A stretch of DNA of 64,000 bases from Streptomyces canus (GTDB lineage Bacteria > Actinomycetota > Actinomycetes > Streptomycetales > Streptomycetaceae), in contig NZ_JAUSYQ010000002.1 of the NCBI RefSeq assembly GCF_030816965.1, positions 5,553,501-5,617,500 of the forward strand, written 5' to 3'. Under the pieces are notes generated by a model. The model saw only the letters and a program-made list of their open reading frames with translations. It was not told the DNA's origin and did no database searches. Positions 9,051-17,898 of this stretch are shown piece by piece (positions within the stretch are counted from its first letter, which is position 1; the number at the start of each line of letters is the position of its first letter). The position numbers and the translations under genes were made by a program.

Positions 9051-9733
9051 GAAACCCCGTCGTCCTCGGCGATCTCCAGCCGGAAGCCCACTCCCCGGAC
9101 CGCCTCGATGACGACCGCCCCGGCGAGCTTGCGCCGCAGCGCCGCCACATGCACGTCCAGTGTCTTGGTCGGCCCGAACCAGTTCGCGTCCCAGACCGCC
9201 TCCATGATCTGCTCGCGCGACATCAGCGCACCCGGCTCCTCGGTGAGGAAGGACAGCAGGCCGTACTCCTTGGGCGCCAGGGACACCTCCTCGCCGTCGA
9301 GGTGGACCCGGGCGGCCTTGCGGTCGATGGTGAGGCGGGAGCCGTACGCGTCGGGGCCCGCCGCGGCGGCCTCGCCACGGGGCTGGACGCGCCGCATCAC
9401 GGCTCGTATGCGCGCGATGACCTCACGGACCCCGAACGGCTTGGACACGTAGTCGTCGGCTCCGAGCTCCAGGCCGACCACCCGGTCCGTCTCGTCGCTG
9501 CGCGCGCTGATCACGATGATCGGCACGTCACCGCGCTCGCGCAGCGCCTTGCACACGTCGAGGCCGTCGGTGTCGGGCAGACCGAGATCGAGGAGTACGA
9601 CGTCGTAGGGGCCCTCGTGGCTCAGCGCGGCACCGCCGGTGGAGACCCACTCGACCTCGAACCCGTACCGGATCAGGCCACGTCTCAGGGACTGGGCGAC
9701 CGGTTCATCGTCTTCCACCAGGAGTACGCGCAC
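9047..9733 (-). CDS. OmpR/PhoB-family response regulator
   Basis: The regulator has 228 residues. The receiver domain carries the acidic pair in LLVEDDEP, the phospho-acceptor Asp49 (VVLLDLGLP) and Lys98 (YVSKPFG). The winged helix ends with TLDVHVAALRRKLAGAVVIEAVRGVGFRL. It is the first gene of a two-gene operon with the kinase at 7710-9050 and is divergent from ask. Confidence 0.96.
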   Translation of the reverse strand: MRVLLVEDDEPVAQSLRRGLIRYGFEVEWVSTGGAALSHEGPYDVVLLDLGLPDTDGLDVCKALRERGDVPIIVISARSDETDRVVGLELGADDYVSKPFGVREVIARIRAVMRRVQPRGEAAAAGPDAYGSRLTIDRKAARVHLDGEEVSLAPKEYGLLSFLTEEPGALMSREQIMEAVWDANWFGPTKTLDVHVAALRRKLAGAVVIEAVRGVGFRLEIAEDDGVS

Positions 9734-9946
9734 AGTCGCACCCTAATGCTTGAAACTTAATTCACAGCTGCCACATGAGCCCCACATCGTTCTGTGACGC
9801 GGTGCACTTTTCCCGAGGTCCCCGGCTGGGCATGCGCTGACCTGGGCGTCCGAACTTCGCGATATCTCACGATGCGATACCGCAGAAGTGAAAATCGGGC
9901 GCTCGTTAAACTGAGCCGACACACACGGACTGAGCGAGGAGCGCAC

Positions 9947-11224
9947 GTGGGCCTTGTCGTGCAGAAGTACGGAGGCTCCTCCGTAGCCGATGCCGAAGGC
10001 ATCAAGCGCGTCGCCAAGCGAATCGTCGAAGCGAAGAAGAACGGCCACCAGGTGGTCGTCGTCGTTTCCGCGATGGGCGACACGACGGACGAGCTGATCG
10101 ATCTCGCCGAGCAGGTATCTCCCATGCCTGCCGGGCGTGAGTTCGACATGCTGCTGACCGCCGGAGAGCGTATCTCCATGGCTCTGCTGGCCATGGCGAT
10201 CAAAAACCTGGGCCACGAGGCCCAGTCCTTCACCGGCAGCCAGGCAGGCGTCATCACCGACTCGGTCCACAACAAAGCCCGGATCATCGACGTCACGCCG
10301 GGCCGGATCCGCACGGCCCTCGACGAGGGCAACATCGCCATCGTCGCCGGCTTCCAGGGCGTCAGCCAGGACAAGAAGGACATCACCACGCTCGGGCGCG
10401 GTGGCTCCGACACCACGGCCGTCGCCCTCGCCGCCGCGCTCGACGCCGAGGTGTGCGAGATCTACACCGACGTCGACGGCGTGTTCACCGCCGACCCGCG
10501 GGTGGTGAAGAAGGCGAAGAAGATCGACTGGATCTCCTTCGAGGACATGCTGGAGCTCGCCGCCTCCGGCTCGAAGGTGCTGCTCCACCGCTGTGTGGAG
10601 TACGCCCGTCGCTACAACATCCCGATCCATGTGCGGTCGTCCTTCAGCGGACTTCAGGGCACGTGGGTCAGCAGTGAGCCGATCGAGCAAGGGGACAAGA
10701 AGGTGGAGCAGGCCATCATCTCCGGTGTCGCGCACGACACCTCCGAGGCCAAGGTCACGGTCGTCGGCGTGCCCGACAAGCCGGGCGAGGCCGCCGTGAT
10801 CTTCCGCACGATCTCGGACGCCGAGATCAACATCGACATGATCGTGCAGAACGTCTCCGCCGCCTCCACCGGGCTGACGGACATCTCCTTCACGCTCCCC
10901 AAGGCCGAGGGCCGCAAGGCCATCGACGCCCTGGAGAAGAACAAGGCCGGCATCGGCTTCGACTCGCTGCGCTACGACGACCAGATCGGCAAGATCTCGC
11001 TCGTGGGCGCGGGCATGAAGACCAACCCGGGTGTCACGGCCGACTTCTTCACCGCCCTGTCCGACGCCGGCGTGAACATCGAGCTGATCTCGACCTCCGA
11101 GATCCGTATCTCGGTCGTCACCCGCGCCGACGACGTGCCCGAGGCGGTCCGCGCCGTGCACAGCGCCTTCGGGCTCGACTCCGACAGCGACGAGGCCGTG
11201 GTCTACGGAGGCACCGGGCGATGA
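9947..11224 (+). CDS. ask: Aspartate kinase
   Basis: This 425-residue enzyme phosphorylates aspartate, the first step to lysine, threonine, methionine and diaminopimelate. Visible features are the kinase signature [13 protein letters not shown] at the N-terminus, [19 protein letters not shown], and two C-terminal ACT domains ([17 protein letters not shown] and [19 protein letters not shown]). The GTG at 9947 gives the canonical [12 protein letters not shown] start. As in other actinobacteria an internal start could make a regulatory beta subunit from the ACT half; the in-frame GTG before [11 protein letters not shown] is a candidate, which is inference. The stop overlaps asd (ATGA). Confidence 0.96.
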   Translation: MGLVVQKYGGSSVADAEGIKRVAKRIVEAKKNGHQVVVVVSAMGDTTDELIDLAEQVSPMPAGREFDMLLTAGERISMALLAMAIKNLGHEAQSFTGSQAGVITDSVHNKARIIDVTPGRIRTALDEGNIAIVAGFQGVSQDKKDITTLGRGGSDTTAVALAAALDAEVCEIYTDVDGVFTADPRVVKKAKKIDWISFEDMLELAASGSKVLLHRCVEYARRYNIPIHVRSSFSGLQGTWVSSEPIEQGDKKVEQAIISGVAHDTSEAKVTVVGVPDKPGEAAVIFRTISDAEINIDMIVQNVSAASTGLTDISFTLPKAEGRKAIDALEKNKAGIGFDSLRYDDQIGKISLVGAGMKTNPGVTADFFTALSDAGVNIELISTSEIRISVVTRADDVPEAVRAVHSAFGLDSDSDEAVVYGGTGR

Positions 11225-12273
11225 GCCTTCGCCCGACGCTCGCGGTCGTGGGCGCGACCGGAGCCGTCGGCACGGTCATGCTCCAGATCCTGTCCCAGCA
11301 CGCGGACATCTGGGGCGAGATCCGACTGATCGCCTCCCCGCGCTCGGCCGGCCGCAAGCTGGCCGTGCGCGGGGAGCAGGTCGAGGTGGTGGCCCTGTCG
11401 GAGGAGGCCTTCGACGGGGTCGACGTCGCCATGTTCGACGTACCCGACGAGGTGGCCGCGCAGTGGGCGCCGGTCGCCGCTGCCCGCGGTGCCGTCGTCG
11501 TGGACAACTCCGGCGCCTTCCGGATGGACCCGGACGTGCCCCTCGTCGTCCCCGAGGTCAATGCGCACGCGGCCCGGATGCGGCCGCGCGGGATCATCGC
11601 CAACCCCAACTGCACGACCCTCTCCATGATCGTGGCTCTGGGCGCGCTGCACGCCGAGTTCGGGCTGCGGGAGCTGGTGGTGTCCTCGTACCAGGCGGTG
11701 AGCGGCGCCGGCCGGGCGGGTGTCGAGACCCTGAGGCGGCAGCTGTCCATGGTCGCGGGCACCGAGCTCGGGACGCACCCCGGTGACGTACGGCGGGCCG
11801 TCGGCGACCACACCGGGCCGTTCCCGGAGCCGGTCGCCCTCAACGTCGTACCGTGGGCCGGTTCCCTGCGCGAGGACGGCTGGTCCTCGGAGGAGATGAA
11901 GGTGCGGGACGAGTCCCGCAAGATCCTGGGCCTGCCCGCGCTGCCGGTCGCCGTGACCTGTGTGCGGGTCCCGGTGGTCACCGTGCACTCCCTCACCGTC
12001 CACGCCCGCTTCGAGGGCGAGGTCACCGTCCGCAAGGCGCGCGAGATCCTCGCGACCGCCCCCGGGGTCGTCCTCTTCGACGACCCGGCTGCCGGGGAGT
12101 TCCCCACGCCCGCCGATGTCGTCGGCACCGATCCCACCTGGGTGGGGCGGGTGCGGCGGGCGCTCGACGACCCCACCGCGCTCGAGCTCTTCGTGTGCGG
12201 GGACAACCTGCGCAAGGGTGCCGCCCTCAACACCGCGCAGATCGCCGAGCTCGTGGCGGCCGAGCTGGTGTGA
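11221..12273 (+). CDS. asd: Aspartate-semialdehyde dehydrogenase
   Basis: The protein has 350 residues and reduces aspartyl phosphate to aspartate semialdehyde, using the product of the overlapping ask gene. The Rossmann motif [11 protein letters not shown] is at the N-terminus, the catalytic cysteine is Cys131 in IANPNCTT, and [13 protein letters not shown] follows. The four-base overlap with ask shows one operon. A GC-rich hairpin 155 bp after the stop probably terminates it. Confidence 0.96.
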   Translation: MSLRPTLAVVGATGAVGTVMLQILSQHADIWGEIRLIASPRSAGRKLAVRGEQVEVVALSEEAFDGVDVAMFDVPDEVAAQWAPVAAARGAVVVDNSGAFRMDPDVPLVVPEVNAHAARMRPRGIIANPNCTTLSMIVALGALHAEFGLRELVVSSYQAVSGAGRAGVETLRRQLSMVAGTELGTHPGDVRRAVGDHTGPFPEPVALNVVPWAGSLREDGWSSEEMKVRDESRKILGLPALPVAVTCVRVPVVTVHSLTVHARFEGEVTVRKAREILATAPGVVLFDDPAAGEFPTPADVVGTDPTWVGRVRRALDDPTALELFVCGDNLRKGAALNTAQIAELVAAELV

Positions 12274-12650
12274 CCCTTTCTCCGGTGGCGGATCTGTCGT
12301 ACGCAGTTGTACCTACCGGAAAAGTCCTGGCCATGGCCGGAACGCTTTGTAGGATCTGTGTGCGACATGTGGTGCGACTAATGGTCCGTACCACTTGATC
12401 CCGGCGCCTTGGCGTCCGAAGATTTTCCTCCCCGCTCTCCGCAACCGTGCGAAGGGCGGGGAGCGTCTTTGCGAACGCCCTTTCAGGGGGCGCGGGGATG
12501 CATGCGGGGCGTGGGGACGCCTCGCCCATTCAGGACACAGGGGAAGAGCGGGTAGGGCATGAGCGCGTTCGACGCACGGTCAGTTGTGCTGCCTGAGAGA
12601 AGATGGACGGTTGCGTACAACCCTCACCGGGGTGAGCGTGTCCAACTGGC
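12274..12650. other. Intergenic region between asd and the sigma factor gene
   Basis: No gene is supported in these 377 bp. It holds a hairpin at 12428-12463 and presumably the promoter of the sigma-factor operon. Short open frames here lack good ribosome-binding sites and family resemblance. Confidence 0.5.
12428..12463 (+). terminator. Probable terminator of ask-asd
   Basis: CTCCCCGC (12428-12435) pairs with GCGGGGAG (12456-12463), and GTCTTT follows shortly after. The loop is long (20 bases), so efficiency is uncertain. Confidence 0.5.
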
Positions 12651-13307
12651 GTGGCTCAGGTACTCGACTTCCCTGCCGCGCCGAGCGGCGCGGCTGTCCT
12701 CCGGCCCCGCAGGCCCGGGGCGCCCGGTGGCATGCCGGTGATCGCGCCCATGCCCGCAGCGCGGCCCGCCCGCATACCCAGCCAGCGTGACGGCGCCGAG
12801 GACGTGGCGGCAGCCGGGACCACCGTCGACCACCTCACCGAGACCTACCGGGCGCACTACCGCTCGCTGCTGGGTCTCGCCGCTCTCCTGCTCGACGACA
12901 CCGCCTCCTGCGAGGACGTCGTCCAGGAGGCCTTCATCCGCGTCCACTCGGCACGCAAACGCGTCCGCGACCCGCAGAAGACCCTCGCGTACCTGCGGCA
13001 GACGGTCGTCAACCTTTCCCGCTCGGCCCTGCGCCGGCGCATCCTCGGACTCAAGTTGCTGTCCAAGCCGATGCCCGACATGGCGAGCGCCGAGGAGGGG
13101 GCGTACGACCAGCTGGAGCGCGACTCGCTCATCAAGGCGATGAAGGGCCTGCAGCGCCGCCAGCGCGAGGTACTGGTTCTGCGCTACTTCGCGGACATGA
13201 CCGAGGCCCAGGTCGCCGACACCCTCGGCATCTCCCTGGGCTCCGTGAAGGCGTACGGCTCCCGCGGGATCGCCGCGCTGCGGATCGCGATGGAGGAGCC
13301 GGTGTGA
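12651..13307 (+). CDS. SigE-type ECF-like RNA polymerase sigma factor
   Basis: The protein has 218 residues. After a variable N-terminus of about 60 residues, region 2 reads ALLLDDTASCEDVVQEAFIRVH and region 4 reads QRREVLVLRYFADMTEAQVADTLG with the helix-turn-helix SLGSVKAYGSRGIAAL. This is the actinobacterial SigE-like sigma-70 group. It overlaps the next gene, a membrane protein that may act as its partner or anti-sigma factor. The GTG at 12651 is chosen; later starts are possible because the N-terminus is poorly conserved. Confidence 0.9.
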   Translation: MAQVLDFPAAPSGAAVLRPRRPGAPGGMPVIAPMPAARPARIPSQRDGAEDVAAAGTTVDHLTETYRAHYRSLLGLAALLLDDTASCEDVVQEAFIRVHSARKRVRDPQKTLAYLRQTVVNLSRSALRRRILGLKLLSKPMPDMASAEEGAYDQLERDSLIKAMKGLQRRQREVLVLRYFADMTEAQVADTLGISLGSVKAYGSRGIAALRIAMEEPV

Positions 13308-14443
13308 GCGCGGATCCTGAGGAGCGGCGCCATGAGCCGACGCGGGACGGCCGGCATGAGCCGACCTGGGCGGCGCAACACGAGCACAAGCAATCGCACG
13401 CTGGGAACGGAACTGTGAATCACGGCCCCGACGATCTGAGCTCCACGGGGGAGTTCGACTCGGACGAGCTGGCACTGCGACGGCTGCTGCACCAGGCGGT
13501 CCAGGAGATGGAGCCGCGTGACGGCACCCTGGACCATCTGCGCAAGGCGGTACCCGCCCGGCGGGCGCGCAAGCGACAGGCCGTCGTCGGCATGGCGGCC
13601 GCCGCCCTCTTCATCGGCACCGCGATCCCCGCCGTCGTGCACGTCTCCTCCACCGGTACCAGTGCCAACACCTCCAACGCCGGGCACGCCTCCCAGATGC
13701 AGGGCGGCGCCGGCCAGGGCAAGCAGGAGGACGGGGGCGAGGCCACCTCCGGCGGTTCCTCGGGCAAGACCGAGGACAAGGGCAAGGGCGAGTCCCAGGG
13801 CACCGACAAGGGCAAGTCCGCGGGCGCGAGCACCGGAGCGACCAGCGGCACCGACCCCTCCGCCACGACCGCCGCGAGCGCCCCGGTCTGTACGGCCGCA
13901 CAGCTCGGCACGCCGACGGCGAGCACCGCGGTGCCCGACGCCTCCGGGACGGTCTACGGCACGTTCCACGTCACCAACGCCTCCACCGCCGCCTGTACGG
14001 TCACCGGTCCCGGCATCGTGACCCCGACCGCTCAGGGCGCGGCCGACGCGAGCAAGATCAGCAGTGCGCGGCACGTCTCCGGCGACGTGGCGTCGGCCGG
14101 GCTGCCCGACCCGTCCCAGGAGGTCTCCCAGCTGCTGCTGCAGCCCGGTTCCTCCTACGACGTGAAGTTCGCCTGGGTGCCGTCCGAGACGTGCCCCACC
14201 ACGGAACCCTCGACCGACCCCAGCCCCGACCCCACGACCTCCCCGGACACCTCCACCAGCGAGGGCTCCTCCACCGGCGGCGACACCGGCACCTCCACCC
14301 AGCTCCTCACGGAGGACGGCACGGCCGACGGGAGCGTCCTGGTGACGAACACGGCGGAGGGCGGCGGACCGTCGGTGTCGACGACGGTGTCCAACGCGTG
14401 CGCGGGGGTCGTGTACTGGACGGGCCTGCTCACGTCGTCGTGA
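13304..14443 (+). CDS. Single-pass membrane protein with Ser/Thr/Gly-rich linker, possible sigma-factor partner
   Basis: The protein has 379 residues. A cytosolic N-terminal part (about 90 residues, with LRRLLHQAVQEMEPRDGTLDHL) is followed by one TM helix (AVVGMAAAALFIGTAIPAVVHV), a low-complexity Gly/Lys/Ser/Thr linker and an extracytoplasmic beta-rich domain. It overlaps the sigma-factor gene by four bases. The architecture resembles membrane anti-sigma or sigma-associated proteins, but no zinc-binding anti-sigma motif (HxxxCxxC) is visible, so the role is unproven. Confidence 0.72.
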   Translation: MSADPEERRHEPTRDGRHEPTWAAQHEHKQSHAGNGTVNHGPDDLSSTGEFDSDELALRRLLHQAVQEMEPRDGTLDHLRKAVPARRARKRQAVVGMAAAALFIGTAIPAVVHVSSTGTSANTSNAGHASQMQGGAGQGKQEDGGEATSGGSSGKTEDKGKGESQGTDKGKSAGASTGATSGTDPSATTAASAPVCTAAQLGTPTASTAVPDASGTVYGTFHVTNASTAACTVTGPGIVTPTAQGAADASKISSARHVSGDVASAGLPDPSQEVSQLLLQPGSSYDVKFAWVPSETCPTTEPSTDPSPDPTTSPDTSTSEGSSTGGDTGTSTQLLTEDGTADGSVLVTNTAEGGGPSVSTTVSNACAGVVYWTGLLTSS

Positions 14444-14494
14444 CGGTCTGAACGGGCTTCAACAGGATGAACGGGCGTCGGGGGACGCTCGGGT

Positions 14495-15307
14495 TCAGGC
14501 GCTCGCCTTCTCCTGGGGCTGCTCCTGGTCCCGCTCCTGCTGTTCGTCGTCCGGGAGGATCCCCAGTTCCGCGTCCCGGATGAACTCCACCTCGCGGCGC
14601 AGCAGGCGGAACCACATGAAGACCACGAAACCGGCGAAGACGAACCACTCACCGGTGTAGCCGAGGTTCTGGAAGGCCTTGAGGTCCAGCCCGCTGTCGG
14701 CGGGCGCGGTCGCCGGTACGGCGTTCATCCCGGAGTCACCGGTGTTGAGGGTGACCCACGCGTCGTACACGCCGTACGGCACGAGGTTGATCAGCGAGGC
14801 CGCGCTGATCGCCGCGGTCTGCCCGGCCGGAAGACCGCCCTGGGCACTGACGCCGTTGTCGCCGGGGGTCTCCGACGCCTGAAGCGCACCGGTGACGGTG
14901 ACCTCGCCCTTCGGCGCGGCCGGGGCCTTGGCCGGATCGGGGGTGCCCGGCAGCCAGCCCCGGACCACGGGCAGGGCCTTGCCGCTGTCCGTGCGCAACA
15001 GTGTCAGGACGTAAAAGCCCTCACGGTCGTCCAGTTGCCGGTCGGGGACGAGCAGCTGCTTGTCGTAGCGCCCGGTCGCGGTGACCTGCTTGCCGGAGGT
15101 CGCCTTGTCCACCGGCAGCAGCTCGGCCAGTGGTCGCGCGGCCTCTCGCTCGTCCGTGCTGACCTGCTGCTCGGCGTCCCGGCTCTCCGTCATCCGGTCC
15201 TCGAACCGGCTCAGCTGCCACGACCCCATGAAGATGCAGAACGGGATGGCGAGCAGCACGAAGACGTTGATGCCAAACCAGCGGGGTGTCAGCAGAAACC
15301 GGTACAC
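14495..15307 (-). CDS. SURF1-family cytochrome c oxidase biogenesis protein
   Basis: This 270-residue protein has the SURF1 layout: an N-terminal TM (WFGINVFVLLAIPFCIFMGSWQLSRFEDR), a periplasm-facing domain with VTATGRYD and LPVVRGWLPG, and a C-terminal TM (WFVFAGFVVFMWFRLLRREVEF). SURF1 proteins help insert heme a into cytochrome aa3 oxidase. It is convergent with the sigma-factor partner gene. Confidence 0.92.
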   Translation of the reverse strand: MYRFLLTPRWFGINVFVLLAIPFCIFMGSWQLSRFEDRMTESRDAEQQVSTDEREAARPLAELLPVDKATSGKQVTATGRYDKQLLVPDRQLDDREGFYVLTLLRTDSGKALPVVRGWLPGTPDPAKAPAAPKGEVTVTGALQASETPGDNGVSAQGGLPAGQTAAISAASLINLVPYGVYDAWVTLNTGDSGMNAVPATAPADSGLDLKAFQNLGYTGEWFVFAGFVVFMWFRLLRREVEFIRDAELGILPDDEQQERDQEQPQEKASA

Positions 15308-15350
15308 ACTCCCACGGTACGGGGCCGTCCCGGGGCGGCGGGGCGCGGGG

Positions 15351-15725
15351 TCAGAACCTTTCCGTCAGGTGGTCCCGGCCCGCCGGGGGCTCGTACGGCT
15401 CCGGCCAGAAGTCGGTGATGACGGATATACGGCCGCTCTCGTCCCCGGTGAAGAAGGAGATGGCGTACATCTCCTCCAGACCCACCGTGAAGCGCGCCCA
15501 GGTGACGACCTGGCCCGGTTCGGCGACGATCCGCTCGACCCGCAGATGCCAGTCGCCTGGGTACTCACGGTTGAACTCGACGTACCGCTCCCGTCCGCTG
15601 ATGCGCTCACGGGTCTGCGGCAGGGTGTAGACGACGTCCTCGGCCAGGGTGTCCGCGAACGCGGTCCAGTCGCGGGCCTCGGCGAAGGCCCAGAAACTCT
15701 CGACGGTCTTGCGCAGATCGGTCAT
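15351..15725 (-). CDS. SnoaL-like / NTF2-family protein
   Basis: This is a 124-residue single-domain protein. The N-terminus MTDLRKTVESFWAFAEARDWTAFADTLAEDVVY and the central RERYVEFNREYPGDWHL are typical of small NTF2-like (nuclear transport factor 2 family) proteins that bind or isomerise small molecules. The open frame extends upstream, but the ATG at 15725 gives the normal family length. It is divergent from the S9 peptidase. Confidence 0.82.
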   Translation of the reverse strand: MTDLRKTVESFWAFAEARDWTAFADTLAEDVVYTLPQTRERISGRERYVEFNREYPGDWHLRVERIVAEPGQVVTWARFTVGLEEMYAISFFTGDESGRISVITDFWPEPYEPPAGRDHLTERF

Positions 15726-15876
15726 GGGGGACGAGTCTGCACCCGGCCACTGACAGCGGGCCCTGGGCGGCCTTTTCGACCTGGTCGGACGGGGTTGGGT
15801 AAGCGGCTGGTAGAGGTTTTCCACAGGCTGGGGACCTCGTCTGCGCATTGTCTGTGAAGGCAGGCAGTATGGGGTC

Positions 15877-17691
15877 ATGACTGAGAGCAACGGGTCCGCC
15901 GCGGCCGAGCGGAAGAACGACATGCCGGACTGGGAGAAGCGCTTCCGGGCGCCCCGGGTCTCCCTGCCCGACTGGGCGGAGGACGCCCCCGACCGCTCCT
16001 TGTTCGTCTCCAACGCCACGGGGACGTACGAGCTGTACGCCTGGGACAGAGCGACGGGCGGACAGCGCCAGGTGACGGACCGGCCGAACGGCACGACGGA
16101 CGGCGTGCTCTCCCCGGACGGCGCCTGGATCTGGTGGTTCGACGACAAGGACGGCGACGAGTTCGGCGTCTGGCGCCGCCAGCCCTTCGAGGGCGGCGCG
16201 GACGAGCTCGCCGCGCCCGGTCTCGAGGCCTCCTACCCGGCGGGCTTGGCCCTGGGCCGGGACGGCCGCACGGCGGTCGTGGGGTGTTCGACCGACGACG
16301 AGGGCACCTCCATCCACCTCGTGCGCACCGGCGCGGACCCGGTGGAGATCTACCGGCACCGCGAGTCGGCGGGCGTCGGCGACCTCTCCCACGACGGCTC
16401 GCTGATCGCGGTCGAGCACACCGAGCACGGCGACGCGATGCACTCGGCGCTGCGCGTGCTGCGCCCCGACGGCACGACGGTCGCCGAGCTCGACGACACC
16501 AAGGGCGGCACCGAGGAACTGGGCCTGGAGGTCCTGGGCTTCGCCCCGGTCGACGGCGACACCCGGCTGCTCATCGGCCATCAGCGGCGCGGCCGCTGGG
16601 AGCCGCTGGTGTGGGACGTGGCCACGTGCGAGGAGACCGACCTCGACCTGGACCTGCCCGGCGACGTGGGCGCCGAGTGGTATCCGGACGGTACGGGTCT
16701 GCTCATCGCGCACAGCTTCGAGGCGCGCAGCGAGCTCTTCCGGTACGACCTGGCGAGCGGCAAGCTCGAGAAGGTCCCGACCCCGCCCGGTTCGGTCTCC
16801 GGGGCGACGGCCCGCCCCGACGGCAGCGTGGAGTACCTGTGGTCCTCGGCCGCCGAGCCGTCGGCGGTGCGCTCGACGACGGGTGAGGTGGTCCTGGACC
16901 CGCCGGGTCTGAAGTCCCCGGGTTCGGTGCCGGTGGAGGACGTGTGGGTGGACGGCCCGGGTGGCCGGATCCACGCCCTGGTCCAGAAGCCCGCCGGCGC
17001 GACGGGGCCGCTGCCGACGGTCTTCGACATCCACGGCGGTCCGACCTGGCACGACAGCGACTCGTTCGCGGCGGGCCCGGCGGCGTGGGTGGACCACGGG
17101 TACGCGGTCGTCCGGGTCAACTACCGCGGCTCCACGGGGTACGGACGCGCGTGGACCGACGCGCTCAAGCACCGGGTCGGTCTGATCGAGCTGGAGGACA
17201 TCGCGGCGGTCAGGGAGTGGGCGATCGGCTCCGGCCTCGCCGACCCCGAGCGGCTGATCCTCACGGGGGGGTCCTGGGGCGGCTACCTCACGCTCCTCGG
17301 CCTGGGCACCCAGCCGGAGGCGTGGGCCCTGGGGATCGCGGCGGTGCCGGTCGCGGACTATGTCACGGCGTTCCACGACGAGATGGAAGCGCTGAAGGCG
17401 ATGGACCGCACGTTGCTGGGCGGTACGCCGGAGGAGGTGCCGGAGCGCTTCGAGGCGTCGTCTCCCTTGACGTACGTGGACCAGGTCAAGGCTCCGGTGT
17501 ACATCTCGGCGGGGGTCAACGATCCGCGGTGCCCGATCCGTCAGGTCGACAACTATGTGAAGCGGCTGGAGTCGAGGGGGGCGGTGCACGAGGTGTACCG
17601 GTACGACGCGGGTCACGGGTCGCTGGTGGTGGACGAGCGGATCAAGCAGGTGAGGCTGGAACTGGACTTCGCGGCAAGGCATTTGGGGTAG
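15877..17691 (+). CDS. S9-family (prolyl oligopeptidase) serine peptidase
   Basis: The protein has 604 residues. An N-terminal beta-propeller (repeats such as SPDGAWIWWFDDKDGDEFGVW) precedes an alpha/beta hydrolase domain. The triad is visible as Ser466 (GGSWGGY), Asp549 (NDPRCP) and His580 (GHGS). No signal peptide is present, so it is probably cytosolic, cleaving or trimming short peptides. The ATG at 15877 fits a start shortly after the divergent NTF2-like gene. Confidence 0.93.
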   Translation: MTESNGSAAAERKNDMPDWEKRFRAPRVSLPDWAEDAPDRSLFVSNATGTYELYAWDRATGGQRQVTDRPNGTTDGVLSPDGAWIWWFDDKDGDEFGVWRRQPFEGGADELAAPGLEASYPAGLALGRDGRTAVVGCSTDDEGTSIHLVRTGADPVEIYRHRESAGVGDLSHDGSLIAVEHTEHGDAMHSALRVLRPDGTTVAELDDTKGGTEELGLEVLGFAPVDGDTRLLIGHQRRGRWEPLVWDVATCEETDLDLDLPGDVGAEWYPDGTGLLIAHSFEARSELFRYDLASGKLEKVPTPPGSVSGATARPDGSVEYLWSSAAEPSAVRSTTGEVVLDPPGLKSPGSVPVEDVWVDGPGGRIHALVQKPAGATGPLPTVFDIHGGPTWHDSDSFAAGPAAWVDHGYAVVRVNYRGSTGYGRAWTDALKHRVGLIELEDIAAVREWAIGSGLADPERLILTGGSWGGYLTLLGLGTQPEAWALGIAAVPVADYVTAFHDEMEALKAMDRTLLGGTPEEVPERFEASSPLTYVDQVKAPVYISAGVNDPRCPIRQVDNYVKRLESRGAVHEVYRYDAGHGSLVVDERIKQVRLELDFAARHLG

Positions 17692-17724
17692 CGGGGGCAG
17701 GACTTTCGTCTGCGGGGCGGTGGG

Positions 17725-17862
17725 GGCTGGTCGCGCGGTTCCCCGCGCCCCTTGAGTGGGTACAGCTCGGCCGACTTCGAGTGCACCGACTCAGGGGCGC
17801 GGGGCTGAGTCGATATGCGGCTCCGCCGCGGGGCGCGACCAGCCACGACGAACCCGCAGCCG
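17725..17862. repeat. Streptomyces-type interspersed palindromic repeat
   Basis: GGCTGGTCGCGC (17725-17736) is the exact inverse of GCGCGACCAGCC (17833-17844). Inside, CCCCGCGCCCC with TTGAGT is mirrored by ACTCAGGGGCGCGGGG with one bulged base. The right arm plus the following bases (17833-17862) recur with two mismatches at 63643-63672. It lies between two convergent genes and may terminate transcription in both directions. Confidence 0.7.
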
Positions 17863-17898
17863 CGCAACGACCTGACCCGGCACATGCTTCGCGTACGG

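Noticed and set aside
15607..17682. Long antisense frame over the S9 peptidase
   Set aside because: It is Arg/His/Val-rich shadow coding; the plus strand has an intact catalytic triad.
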